Assembly: GCA_947497455.1 (NCBI GenBank)
Contig: CANMGU010000002.1
Span: forward strand, 1,086,506 to 1,150,505
Source: an uncultured Sphingomonadaceae bacterium
Lineage (GTDB): Bacteria; Pseudomonadota; Alphaproteobacteria; Sphingomonadales; Sphingomonadaceae
Reading direction: 5' to 3'
Length of the DNA stretch: 64,000 nucleotides
Shown: positions 24,901 through 33,449 of the stretch, one piece after another
How the letters are laid out: every line of letters starts with the position of its first letter
Position numbering within the stretch: the stretch's first letter is position 1
Program-made: the position numbers and the translations under genes
The notes under the pieces: model-generated
The model's database searches: none
Told to the model about the DNA's origin: nothing
What the model saw: the letters and a program-made list of their open reading frames with translations, nothing else

Positions 24901-27423
24901 GGTGAACAGGGCATCGCCATTGGCTCATTCAGCGACGCCAGCGGTGAAGAGGGGATCGCCATTGGCTCCTTCAGTGAGGCCAGCGGTGTAGACGGCATCG
25001 CCATTGGCGCATTCAGTGACGCCATCGGTAACTACAGTGCGGCCATCGGGTCTTCTAGTGATGCCACCGGTAACCGCAGCACGGCCATCGGGTCTTTCAG
25101 TTTTGCCGCCGGTGACCGTAGCACCGCACTTGGAAATAGCAGCATCGCGGCCGGTTTAAACAGCACGGCCATCGGTGTAAACTCAGATGCCATCGGTGAC
25201 CAATCTATAGCGATCGGCAGCGATGGCGGGGACGATGATACTCTTGGTGCAGTTGCTTCCGGCGGGGATGCGGTAGCCCTCGGCAATGATGCGCAAGCAA
25301 CTGCGTTTAACTCCATCGCATTAGGCGCTGGTTCCGTTGCTGATCGTGAGGACACCCTGTCGGTTGGCGCGGTGGGCGCAGAACGGCAGATCGCAAATGT
25401 CGCAGCGGGCACCGAAGATACCGATGCGGTCAACCTCGCCCAGCTTAATGCGTCCATCGCAGTGGCGGGCACCAGCGGCTGTCGCAACAATCCCGGTCCT
25501 GACGGCATCCCCGGCACCGCTGACGATCCCACCGACGCGCTGGAATGCGGTGACGGGGCTATGGCCTCGGCGGCTGGCAGCACCGCCATCGGGGACAATA
25601 GCGAAGCCAGCGGTGAAGGTGCGAGCGCGGTTGGTAACAGCGCTCAGGCTTCGGGTGACAATGCCAGCGCCTTCGGAACAAGGGCAAGCGCTACCGGTGA
25701 CGACAGCATCGCCATTGGCGCGCTCAGTGCGGCCAGTGGTTTCCGGGCGACAGCCAATGGTTTTCGGAGCAGCGCCTCTGGTGAAAGCAGCACAGCCACC
25801 GGTGCCCGGAGCCAAGCCTCGGGCAATTTCAGCACGGCAACAGGTAGCTTCAGTGAGGCCAGCGGAGGTGCCAGTACCGCCACCGGTTATGACAGTGAAG
25901 CCAGTGCGCTTTTCAGCACAGCGATGGGTAATAGCAGTACAGCATCGGGCAGACAGAGCATTGCCGTCGGTGCTGGAAGCAGGGCGGAGGCCAACGGCGC
26001 GATTGCGATCGGGGGCGATGGGGGCGATGCGGATTCCGATGGCGCGGTGGCATCGGGCTTCAATGCCATTGCGATTGGCATTGAAGCGCAGGCGCCGGCG
26101 GAAAATGCGGTAGCGCTGGGCGCGGGCTCTATCGCAGATCGGGACAACAGCCTGTCGATCGGTTCCACCGGCGCTGAACGGCAAATCACCAATGTGGCGG
26201 CGGGCACGCAAGACACCGATGCGGTCAATGTCGGGCAGTTGACTATGGTTGCCGACGCCGCTGCCAATGCGCAGGGTACAGCCAATACGGCACTGGCCAA
26301 TGCGGCCACGGCGCAAGCGCGCGCGGATGACGCTTTTGCCAATGCCGCTACCGCACAAACCACTGCCGATACGGCGCGCGCCGAAGCGCGGGCGGCGCAG
26401 TTGGCGGCGGATCAGGCGGGCGCAGGGGTCATAGAGGCACAGGCGAAGGCAGACGAGGCTTTTGAAAATGCCGTGAAGGCGCAAGCCAGTGCCGATAGTG
26501 CACGGAGTGAGGCAATGCAGGCGCAGACCGATGCCAATCGCGCGCTGGCGCAGGCTGAGGCCAACGGCATGGAGTTGGCTTATTTCGATTCCAACAGCAA
26601 TGGCCCCGGCGCCAGCGCCACTGGTCAGGACGCCTTGGCCATAGGCACAGGCAGTGAAGCGAGCGGCGAAGAGTCGGTCGCCATCGGGGTTGGTGCCAAA
26701 GCGATAAATGGCAAGGCCGTCTCTATTGGTTCGCGCAATATGGCCTCCGGCAATGGTGCGGTCGCCATAGGTGATCCGAACTTTGCTACCGGCACAGGCG
26801 CGGTGGCACTCGGCGCGGACAATAGCGCTACCGGCACAGGAGCTGTGGCTATCGGCAACATGAATATCGCCACTGGCAATGGCGCGATTGCTTTAGGTAA
26901 TGGCTCTGTGGCCGCTGGAAACGGCGCCGTGGCCATCGGGCCTGATGCTTTTGCCGACCGAGATAATCTGATTGCGCTAGGCGGTGATGGAGCTTCGGTT
27001 CGCATAGCGGGGTTGACTTCCTCTGCCAGCCGAGCCGCACAAGAAGGCGCTTTGAGCCTCGTCACAGCCGATGCCGCCGGAAATCTGGGTGCATTGAATA
27101 TTGATGTCAGTAGCCTGATCAACTTTGATGGCCGTGTATCCGACCTAGAGACGCGGACGGATAGGCTGGCGAGCCAAGTGACAATGATCGATCGTCAGGC
27201 CAATGGCGGCATCGCCGCAGCGATGGCAATGTCTGGCGCCATGCTTGTCCCAGACAGCACCATCTCCCTATCCTTTAACTTGGCCACCTATGGCGGCGAA
27301 CGCGGTTTCTCAACAGCATTTGTTGGCCGCCTAACCGACAAAATCTATTTCTCTGGCGGCATTGCGGGATCTTCGGTCAACGGCACCACCGGTGGACGAG
27401 TAGGATTTGCGATTGGATTTTAA
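21994..27423 (+). CDS. Trimeric autotransporter adhesin (YadA-like)
   Basis: 1809-residue type Vc surface adhesin. A signal peptide (about 1-29, ending NPASA) is followed by four head modules built of 14-residue YadA-head repeats (SxASGxxSTAIG). Each module opens with a Cys-bounded loop (C...C, three with Asp/Gly/Pro-rich sequence) and most close with a neck (ERQIVNVAAGTEDTDAVNLGQL type, about residues 298, 822, 1128 and 1392). An Ala/Gln/Asp coiled coil follows (about 1416-1527), then a smaller fifth head (about 1533-1664) and a C-terminal coiled-coil and barrel anchor ending in Phe (FAIGF). ATG 21994 has AAGGA nine bases upstream; the upstream extension to 21856 overlaps the structured leader and is rejected. 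It is divergent from a membrane AraC regulator. Confidence 0.95.
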   Translation: MTPSTKTIRCSLLLATSIAALTAANPASAETCLLDRDNNGEVDPGIDNDGGANAEGNDEQLACGVGAAATGDQSTAFGHNSKAAGIAATAIGQDSDASGLFSTSIGKASEATAGLATAYGSNSKAQDEGSTAIGSASQASGNSSTAIGVNSLANENGASAMGGSAEATGNSSIAIGNASKATAGAAIAIGGSALASAGSATAIGGSALASAADSTAVGDNSQANGRLSVALGVRSEANARGGIAIGSYGSNGSFVGALVSGIDAIAIGTEAMASARNSVALGATSVADRENSISVGASGAERQIVNVAAGTEDTDAVNLGQLTASIATVSAGSCRNIFNGRLECGNGAAATGDRSTAYGSRSTASGETSTAIGFESEAVGDRTTAIGFRSEASGTGGTAIGQASVASGLSGTSMGTGSRATATNTTAIGFVSDATALNATALGTLSEATAIASTAIGVSSDATGNDSTALGRTSMATAIDTTATGAFSAATGIYSTALGHSSQASGDRSIAIGADGEDADDQGATASASGAIAIGNDAQATNERAVALGLGAIASGSTALGGGAQATGAGSVAIGIDSRSTGARSVAIGEDGRDPDVLGARATGDDSTAVGNDALANNAQASAFGSGSAASGTGSIAIGASSQASAASSTAAGFDSVASGLGSAAIGASSEASGINSTAIGRDSRASGVGGTATGTFSESSGISSTANGQSSVASGERSTAIGTSSDATSAYSTALGSLSEASGDRSTAIGSRSVASGDQSIAIGADGDDPNNIGALAATASARGAVAIGNETQATAINSVALGAGSIANRANSLSVGFVGGERQIVNVAAGTQDTDAVNLAQLNASLAVAGASGCRNNPGPDGIPGTADDPADTLECGDEAIASAAGSTAIGDNSEASGDGASAVGNSAQASGDDAIAFGTRASGTGEDSTAIGTRSEASGESSIAMGRTSKASGIEGIAIGVFSKASGEQGIAIGSFSDASGEEGIAIGSFSEASGVDGIAIGAFSDAIGNYSAAIGSSSDATGNRSTAIGSFSFAAGDRSTALGNSSIAAGLNSTAIGVNSDAIGDQSIAIGSDGGDDDTLGAVASGGDAVALGNDAQATAFNSIALGAGSVADREDTLSVGAVGAERQIANVAAGTEDTDAVNLAQLNASIAVAGTSGCRNNPGPDGIPGTADDPTDALECGDGAMASAAGSTAIGDNSEASGEGASAVGNSAQASGDNASAFGTRASATGDDSIAIGALSAASGFRATANGFRSSASGESSTATGARSQASGNFSTATGSFSEASGGASTATGYDSEASALFSTAMGNSSTASGRQSIAVGAGSRAEANGAIAIGGDGGDADSDGAVASGFNAIAIGIEAQAPAENAVALGAGSIADRDNSLSIGSTGAERQITNVAAGTQDTDAVNVGQLTMVADAAANAQGTANTALANAATAQARADDAFANAATAQTTADTARAEARAAQLAADQAGAGVIEAQAKADEAFENAVKAQASADSARSEAMQAQTDANRALAQAEANGMELAYFDSNSNGPGASATGQDALAIGTGSEASGEESVAIGVGAKAINGKAVSIGSRNMASGNGAVAIGDPNFATGTGAVALGADNSATGTGAVAIGNMNIATGNGAIALGNGSVAAGNGAVAIGPDAFADRDNLIALGGDGASVRIAGLTSSASRAAQEGALSLVTADAAGNLGALNIDVSSLINFDGRVSDLETRTDRLASQVTMIDRQANGGIAAAMAMSGAMLVPDSTISLSFNLATYGGERGFSTAFVGRLTDKIYFSGGIAGSSVNGTTGGRVGFAIGF
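24547..24606 (+). repeat. Duplicated Cys-loop DNA block, first copy
   Basis: A block encoding GCRNNPGPDGIPGTADDP is almost identical to 25468-25527, 921 bp later, which indicates recent duplication or conversion of a whole head module. Confidence 0.8.
25468..25527 (+). repeat. Duplicated Cys-loop DNA block, second copy
   Basis: Near-identical to 24547-24606, with synonymous changes only in the part compared. Confidence 0.8.
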
Positions 27424-27463
27424 CCGCCAATTGGACGTAAATCAGCTGGATTGGTGATCAACC

Positions 27464-27661
27464 ATGGTTCGAAAAAGGACAAACAGGGAAGACAAGGGTG
27501 CAGCAAATAAACTGGAAATTGCTGAGCGCTTATCCACAGAAACCGTTCATTCAACAGGACGCCAGAGCAACAGAATAAAAACCACAGCGCTGCCAGCCAC
27601 TATACTCGCTTTATATCTGATCCTGTCCGCTGTTATGTTGCTCCAAGCAGGGAACAGCTGA
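27464..27661 (+). CDS. Doubtful small membrane protein
   Basis: 65 codons: a basic N-terminus and one hydrophobic segment near the end (ALPATILALYLILSAVMLL). There is no clear ribosome-binding site and no recognised family. It sits between the adhesin and a repeat copy. It could be a real small protein or chance. Confidence 0.25.
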   Translation: MVRKRTNREDKGAANKLEIAERLSTETVHSTGRQSNRIKTTALPATILALYLILSAVMLLQAGNS

Positions 27662-27720
27662 TTGCGAAATTGTATGAACAGGATATCGACTTGCTGCGTT
27701 CTTTGAGACGCATCTGACTC

Positions 27721-27750
27721 TAGCGTCCGCTTTTGGGCCCATAGCGGAAA
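27721..27750. repeat. Dispersed palindromic repeat, copy 9 (GCGCCC-like subtype)
   Basis: TAGCGTCCGCTTTTGGGCCC then ATAGCGGAAA, just beyond the smc stop codon. Confidence 0.8.
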
Positions 27751-27761
27751 CCACTCCGCCC

Positions 27762-30700
27762 TCACTCCGCGGCCAGCAATTCCTCCGCTGCATCCAGATC
27801 CACTGAAACCAGTTGCGAAATGCCGCGCTCAATCATCGTCACGCCGAACAGCCGATGCATCCGGCTCATCGTCACGGCATTATGGGTCACGATCAGGTAG
27901 CGCGTGTTGGTTTCCGCGACCATCTTGTCGAGCAGGTCGCAGAAGCGTTCGATATTTGCATCATCCAGCGGTGCATCAACTTCGTCGAGTACGCAAATCG
28001 GAGCTGGATTGGTCAAGAACAAGCCAAAGATGAGCGCAACCGCGGTCAATGCCTGCTCACCGCCCGATAGCAGGGTCAGCGACGTCAGCTTCTTGCCCGG
28101 GGGCTGCGCCATGATTTCCAGACCGGCTTCGAGTGGATCATCGCTATCGACCAGTTCCAGATGCGCCTTGCCGCCATCAAACAGGGTCGTGAACAGCCGC
28201 TGGAAATGCTGGTCCACCTCTTCAAACGCTGCAAGTAGCCGTTGCCGCCCTTCGCGATTGAGGCTGCCGATCGAACCGCGCAGCTGGTTAATCGCCTCGT
28301 TCAGCTCTTCGCTTTCCTTGGTCGATTTCTCCCATTCGGTTTCCAGCTCTTCCAGCTCATCAGCAGCAACCAGATTGACCGGGCCGATCCGCTCTCGGCT
28401 CAGCGTCAGTCGTTCCAGTTCCGCTGACTCCAGAGCAGCATCACCGACTGTCGCTTCATCAAATTCACACTTTTCGGACAGCATTTGCGGTGGGCATTCA
28501 AATTTCTCGCCCGAAATCCGACCCATCTCAACCCGGCGTAGATCCTGATTCTCGGCGCGGGCTTTCGCTCCGGCTCGTTCTTCGCGCGCCTGACTCAGCG
28601 CCTCGCTCGTCATATTGAGCCGGTCTTCATGATCGCGCTGTTCCAATTCGGCGGTTTGCTGCGCGGTATCCTTTTCCGTGACCACGGCATTGAGGGCATC
28701 CTGCTGTTCCTGCAGCTTGGACACTTCTACTTCAATGACACGCGGACGGTCCGCCAATTTCTCCACCTCGGCTTCAATCGCCGCACCGCGCTTGCTCATC
28801 TCGGCCATCCGGGTGGCCGCTTCGCTGGAGCGATCCTGCCAGGATTTAATTTGTGCAGCGGCGACGGCCTTTTGCTCTTTTACCTGTGCGAGTTTTTGAT
28901 CCAGCCCGGACAAAGCAGCTTGCGAGGACATGACTTGCTGCCGCGCCGCATCGCGCCGATCCTGCAGGGCGGCGCGCGCACTTTCCTGGGCCGCGCCGTC
29001 TGGTTGGCTGGTGCGTTCCTTCTGTGCCAATTCCAGGTCGGCCAGTGCCGTTGCAGCTTCCTCTTTGAGAGCTGTTTCCCGTTCCGACAGGCTGGCAGTG
29101 CGTTTTTGCAGCCAATTCAAGGCTTCTTCCGCCTGATCCGCTTCGCGCAATGCTTGGCGTAACAGATCTTCTGCCTCGCGACGGGCTACACGCGCATCTG
29201 CAAGTTGTTGCTCCGCTTTGGATATTGCTTCCTGCTCACCGTGCAAAGCGGCTTCCGCTGCGGTAACTTTTCCTTCAGCCGGGCCCAGCACGCCTGTCAA
29301 TTCGGTCAAGCGGTTGGCCCGGACCAATCGTTCTGCGCTGGCATTGCCATCATCGCGAGCGACAAACCCATCCCAACGGCGCAATGCTCCTGATTTGGTA
29401 ACCAGTCTTTGACCAACCGCCAGGGACTGGCCTTCATCAGCATCCCCGACAAAAATTTGTGACAGCCGACTGCGGAGTTCCTGCGGTGCTTCGACATGGT
29501 CCAGCAAAGTTTCGGTGCCGTTTGGGGCTTTGCCTGAGGTTGGAATAGGGCCACCGCCCCAGAAACGGTCGCCATCTTCTCCAACCGAGGCCAGCAAGTC
29601 ATCACCTAGAGCCGCTGCCAAAGCGCGTTCGTAGCCAGGTTTTGCGGTGATCTGATCAATTGCTTTATGATCGCTTTCGCCTTTGGAAAGTTCTCGTTCC
29701 AGAGCGCTATGCTCGGATTTTAGACCCGCCAGTTCGGCTTTCAACGAGGCAAGGGCGGACTCCGCCAGATCGCGCGCTTCGCTGGCCGCCAGTCGCTCTG
29801 CTTCCCGTTCAGCAATCTGCGATCCGCTGCGATCCGCTTGTTTCTGGGCGGTTTCCCGTGCAGTGACAGCATTAGCAAGAGCGGCTTTCAATTCACTCTC
29901 GTCGCCCATTTCGGCGCGTTCTTCTGCCAGCCGATCGAGCTCTATCGCGAGACGATCCTGCCGGGCCTGCGCAGCTTCCAAGGCCGCATCGGCCACCTTG
30001 ATCTCAGCCTGTATCCGCGCCTCCTCGGCGACCGCTTTCGCCAATTCCACTTCACTATCGCTCGCAGCGCGTTCTGCCTTTTCCGTTTGTTTCTCAAGCT
30101 CGGGACGCTCCGCTTCCAACTGGGCGAGCTCATTTGTGAGCCTTTTGTCATCCTCTTCCAGCCGGGACAGGGCCTCCATTGCGTCGCGGGTCAATTGATC
30201 CTCGCGTGCATTGTCATCCTTGATCCGCTGCGCCTGTGCCTGGAGATCCAGCAATCGTGATTTCAGATTGTCGCGCTCATTGGTCAGCGAGAGGAGGCGA
30301 TGGCTGGATTCACTGGCTTCCTCGCGCGCTCTGGTGAGATCCGCACGCAATATACCCAATGTCCTGGCGCTCTCATTCTGTGCCTTCACGGCGGACTGCT
30401 GAGCATTTTGTGCGGCGTTGACTTTGGCTTCCGCGGCCTCGGCTTCGGCCTTCGCAGCATCTGCTGCTGCTGCCGCTTCCTTCCAGCGTGCAAAGATCAG
30501 GCGCGCTTCGACAGTCGTAATCTGGCCGCTGAGCTTTTTATAGCGTTCTGCCTGTTTCGCTTGGCGCCGCAAAGCAGACGCCCGCTGTTCCATATCGCCA
30601 AGAATATCGTCGAGCCGTGCGAGATTTTTCTCCGCGGCCCGCAGTTTCTGCTCGGCATCTTTCCGACGCACATGCAGTCCGGCGATACCGGCTGCTTCTT

Positions 30701-31199
30701 CCAGCATTTCACGCCGGTCGGTTGGTTTGGAAGAGATCACATTGCTGATCTTGCCCTGACTGACCAAAGCGGGACTATGTGCTCCGGTTGCGGCATCGGC
30801 AAAGATCAGCGCAACGTCTTTGGCGCGGACATCGGTGCCATTAGCGCGATATGCACTACCGGCGCCGCGTTCGATGCGCCGGACAATTTCGAGTTCGCTG
30901 TCATTGTCGCCGACATGGAGTGAAGAAACATCATCGGTTTCCCGCTCGGCATGCAAGGCAACCTCGGCAAATTGCCGTTCCGGACGATCCTGCGTTCCGG
31001 CGAAGATTACATCTTCCATCCCGCCTCCGCGCATGGATTTGGGAGAGTTTTCGCCCATAACCCAACGGATTGCCTCAAGCAGGTTCGACTTGCCGCAACC
31101 ATTGGGGCCAACCACGCCGGTCAGCCCTTTTTCGATGCGCAGCTCGGTAGGGTCGACAAAGCTCTTGAAGCCCGAAAGTTTGAGCTTCTTTATTTGCAC
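27762..31199 (-). CDS. smc: Chromosome segregation protein SMC
   Basis: 1145-residue SMC ATPase, about the usual length. The N-terminal head has Walker A GPNGCGKSN (about residues 32-40) inside the family opening IKKLKLSGFKSFVDP. Long coiled coils rich in Glu/Ala/Lys flank a hinge around residues 500-640. The C-terminal head has the signature LSGGEQALTAVALIFGLFL and Walker B ICVLDEVDAPLDDAN. It compacts and organises newly replicated chromosomes with ScpA/ScpB, which are not in this window. It is last in a leftward run dciA, dsbA-like, dsbA-like, smc, an arrangement I associate with sphingomonads. Confidence 0.97.
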   Translation of the reverse strand: MQIKKLKLSGFKSFVDPTELRIEKGLTGVVGPNGCGKSNLLEAIRWVMGENSPKSMRGGGMEDVIFAGTQDRPERQFAEVALHAERETDDVSSLHVGDNDSELEIVRRIERGAGSAYRANGTDVRAKDVALIFADAATGAHSPALVSQGKISNVISSKPTDRREMLEEAAGIAGLHVRRKDAEQKLRAAEKNLARLDDILGDMEQRASALRRQAKQAERYKKLSGQITTVEARLIFARWKEAAAAADAAKAEAEAAEAKVNAAQNAQQSAVKAQNESARTLGILRADLTRAREEASESSHRLLSLTNERDNLKSRLLDLQAQAQRIKDDNAREDQLTRDAMEALSRLEEDDKRLTNELAQLEAERPELEKQTEKAERAASDSEVELAKAVAEEARIQAEIKVADAALEAAQARQDRLAIELDRLAEERAEMGDESELKAALANAVTARETAQKQADRSGSQIAEREAERLAASEARDLAESALASLKAELAGLKSEHSALERELSKGESDHKAIDQITAKPGYERALAAALGDDLLASVGEDGDRFWGGGPIPTSGKAPNGTETLLDHVEAPQELRSRLSQIFVGDADEGQSLAVGQRLVTKSGALRRWDGFVARDDGNASAERLVRANRLTELTGVLGPAEGKVTAAEAALHGEQEAISKAEQQLADARVARREAEDLLRQALREADQAEEALNWLQKRTASLSERETALKEEAATALADLELAQKERTSQPDGAAQESARAALQDRRDAARQQVMSSQAALSGLDQKLAQVKEQKAVAAAQIKSWQDRSSEAATRMAEMSKRGAAIEAEVEKLADRPRVIEVEVSKLQEQQDALNAVVTEKDTAQQTAELEQRDHEDRLNMTSEALSQAREERAGAKARAENQDLRRVEMGRISGEKFECPPQMLSEKCEFDEATVGDAALESAELERLTLSRERIGPVNLVAADELEELETEWEKSTKESEELNEAINQLRGSIGSLNREGRQRLLAAFEEVDQHFQRLFTTLFDGGKAHLELVDSDDPLEAGLEIMAQPPGKKLTSLTLLSGGEQALTAVALIFGLFLTNPAPICVLDEVDAPLDDANIERFCDLLDKMVAETNTRYLIVTHNAVTMSRMHRLFGVTMIERGISQLVSVDLDAAEELLAAE

Positions 31200-31267
31200 G
31201 CAGGTTGCCCCGCTTGGCCGTTATCTCTCACTCGCATTGCTCGCTTCCCCCAAGCGACAGCAGGCGC

Positions 31268-32011
31268 TTACCGCGCGCCTGCTTCTTTCAGTTTGGTTTC
31301 CACCATATTCCAACTGGTACCATCAATCTTCTGTCCATTAATCAGGAAGGTCGGTGTGCCCTGAACATCAAAATCTTTCACAGCTGCCTGTGTGTCGGCC
31401 ATCAGTTTCTCGGCCGTTGCTGTTTCGCTAAGGCAGGCCTTGGCCTGATCTTCAGAAACGCCCAGCTGTTTGAAAAAGCCAATAAGGTCAAGCTGTTCTG
31501 CCAGTCTCACAAAACGGACATTCGGTTCAGACTGCAAGATATTGTTATAGGTGGCTTCACCCAAGCCTTGTGCTTTTTCAAACATCGGACCCTGATTGCT
31601 CAAGGCTTGTTTGGTCAGCGCGAAATAGGGTCCCTCGCCGCCACAGCGAGACAATATGGCTGCGGTCAGGTCCAATGGATCGCGGACAAAATTCCGGATC
31701 TCAAAACTTACCCGGCCGGACTCAACATAATCGTCACGGATACTGGTAAATGCGTCCTCTCCGAAAGTGGCGCAAACCCCGCAGGTAATGGACATATATT
31801 CAACGAGCTTAATTGGTGCATCGGGATTGCCCATCACATAACCGCCAGCTTCGGTCTGGGCGACAGTGGTCGACCATTTCTGGCCTTCGGGTGCTGCCAC
31901 GGTTTCAATAGCCTCGCCTGAAGTTGCTCCGCCTTCGGATTCGGCTGCGCCACCGCAGCCGGTGAGCGCCAGAGCCAGAGCAATGGAAGCGAGATAAAGT
32001 GATTTAGACAT
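31268..32011 (-). CDS. DsbA-family thiol oxidoreductase, lipoprotein
   Basis: About 247 residues. The signal peptide ends in a lipobox (LALALTGCGG), so it should be membrane-tethered. The thioredoxin-fold domain (Thioredoxin_4/DsbA type) has the redox motif CGVC in EYMSITCGVCATF, a helical insertion, and a cis-Pro loop in VQGTPTFLINGQ. It probably oxidises or isomerises disulfides of envelope proteins. The frame extends to 32089, but ATG 32011 follows AGGA and starts the lipoprotein signal correctly. It is a paralogue of the next gene upstream. Confidence 0.9.
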   Translation of the reverse strand: MSKSLYLASIALALALTGCGGAAESEGGATSGEAIETVAAPEGQKWSTTVAQTEAGGYVMGNPDAPIKLVEYMSITCGVCATFGEDAFTSIRDDYVESGRVSFEIRNFVRDPLDLTAAILSRCGGEGPYFALTKQALSNQGPMFEKAQGLGEATYNNILQSEPNVRFVRLAEQLDLIGFFKQLGVSEDQAKACLSETATAEKLMADTQAAVKDFDVQGTPTFLINGQKIDGTSWNMVETKLKEAGAR

Positions 32012-32046
32012 AGATGTTTTCCTGTTATTCCAAATGGTATTCATAT

Positions 32047-32754
32047 TCATTCTGGCAAAGCAACCAAGGCGGGCCGCAAGCGTGCCCAATTGTGGACATT
32101 GTCGATCGGTTTATTGTTGAGCGTAAAGCTCGGCGTGCCGGTGAGTTTCAATGTTCCTGTTGCATATTTGGTCATCGCTAAAATTTTGTCCTGCGTCGCT
32201 TGATCAGTCAGACAAGCATCAATCTGTCCTGCAGAATAGCCGCGTTTCTTCATCAACCCGTAAAAGTCCGCCGCTTTAGCGATTTTCTGCAAGCGTTGAG
32301 GAACCGTGCCTTCATTCAACGACTGCATAACCTCGGGAGAAGCAGACTGAAAGGTTTGCATCCAGCTCGCCTGAGAGGTTAGTATCGCCCGATGGTTACC
32401 AAAAAATGCCGTACGTCCGCCGCATCGGGCCAGCATTGCTGCGGTCAGGTCGATCGGATTGAGAACCAGATTGCGGACCTCGAAGCTGATATTGCCTTTC
32501 TGGACGAAACCCGATTTTAGCGGACCGTGCGATTCCGCTTCAAAATTCGCGCAATGATTGCATGTGTAGCTCATATATTCAGCTAGTCTGTGCTTGGCCA
32601 AGGGATTACCCATGACATGGCCGCCCATGTCGGACATGGTGACGCGCTTGGTCCAATCGGTTTGCGCTGCCTGGGATTGAGCAGGGACTGGCGCAGCAAA
32701 AATAACTGCCGCTCCTAATGCTGCCGAAGCAAGATACGCGCTTCCAAACTTCAT
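32047..32754 (-). CDS. DsbA-family thiol oxidoreductase, periplasmic
   Basis: 235 residues. A cleavable signal peptide (MKFGSAYLASAALGAAVIFAAPVPAQSQA) precedes a thioredoxin-fold domain with CNHC in EYMSYTCNHCANF and a TGTPSFTLNNKP cis-Pro region. Its layout parallels the downstream lipoprotein paralogue. Its start overlaps the dciA stop as ATGA (32751-32754), so translation is coupled. The pair may divide soluble and tethered roles. Confidence 0.9.
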   Translation of the reverse strand: MKFGSAYLASAALGAAVIFAAPVPAQSQAAQTDWTKRVTMSDMGGHVMGNPLAKHRLAEYMSYTCNHCANFEAESHGPLKSGFVQKGNISFEVRNLVLNPIDLTAAMLARCGGRTAFFGNHRAILTSQASWMQTFQSASPEVMQSLNEGTVPQRLQKIAKAADFYGLMKKRGYSAGQIDACLTDQATQDKILAMTKYATGTLKLTGTPSFTLNNKPIDNVHNWARLRPALVALPE

Positions 32755-33422
32755 GTGCCGTCCTTTTTCTTTTCGGGCTTTCGCCTCTCGCTTCCGCCAA
32801 TTTTACCCAAGATGGTAATTGGCTTTGGTTCCTCTATTTGCGGAGCGCCTTCCGACTTGGCAATAGCTGTTGCCAGTGATTCCAGCACCCTGTTCAATTC
32901 CGGGTCACCAATATCGCGCAGACTGTCACCCAATTCTATCGGTGCCGGTTTCAGCGATGGTGGTGGTGCAACCCGTTTTTCTCTAGGCTTTTCAACGTCT
33001 TTAGAAGGGTTTACTGGCCCTTGCCTGAATCGTACCTGACTAATTGCTCCATAGCCGAAAAAGCGGTTCACACGCTCAATTATCTCGGGTGTAATATGTT
33101 GCATCAAAGTTGAATGGGCCCCGGAAACCAGCAAATGGAGGGTCCCACCCTCTTTTTCACCGCGCGGAAAGCGGATTGATTCGGGGAGAGAGACGCCAGC
33201 ATAGCGTTCCCCGACTATTTCTGGCCAGCGGCTTACTACTGAACTTTGGATGAAACCGTAGCGCCGAAAGGCAGCTCGGCCGATTTCAGGCATCAGGTCG
33301 GAGATACTGCGCGCCTCACCGCCGCGTGGCCGTTGATATTTGTGAAACTTGCGGCCCGCAGAGGATCGTCCTGCGCTCTTGCGCTTTGGCTTCTCGCCGT
33401 CTGGACTATTTTCCTTCGCCAT
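32751..33422 (-). CDS. dciA: DciA-like protein (DUF721)
   Basis: 223 residues. A basic N-terminus is followed by the DUF721/DciA core (about 38-125: ISDLMPEIGRAAFRRYGF... VVSRWPEIVGERYAGVSLPESIRFPRG... GTLHLLVSGAH). DciA loads the replicative helicase DnaB in bacteria lacking DnaC/DnaI. The tail (about 125-223) is charged and probably disordered. The start has GAGG upstream and lies 27 bases from the divergent mutY. Confidence 0.88.
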   Translation of the reverse strand: MAKENSPDGEKPKRKSAGRSSAGRKFHKYQRPRGGEARSISDLMPEIGRAAFRRYGFIQSSVVSRWPEIVGERYAGVSLPESIRFPRGEKEGGTLHLLVSGAHSTLMQHITPEIIERVNRFFGYGAISQVRFRQGPVNPSKDVEKPREKRVAPPPSLKPAPIELGDSLRDIGDPELNRVLESLATAIAKSEGAPQIEEPKPITILGKIGGSERRKPEKKKDGT

Positions 33423-33449
33423 ACCGCCTCATCATGGCATAGACACCCT

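Noticed and set aside
22200..26990. Regular short repeats resembling a CRISPR array
   Set aside because: The periodicity is the 14-residue YadA-head repeat of one long coding frame; units vary and there are no unique spacers.
22269..27122. Several long minus-strand frames rich in Ala/Pro/Ser (for example 23685-25025)
   Set aside because: Shadows produced by the high-GC repetitive adhesin gene.
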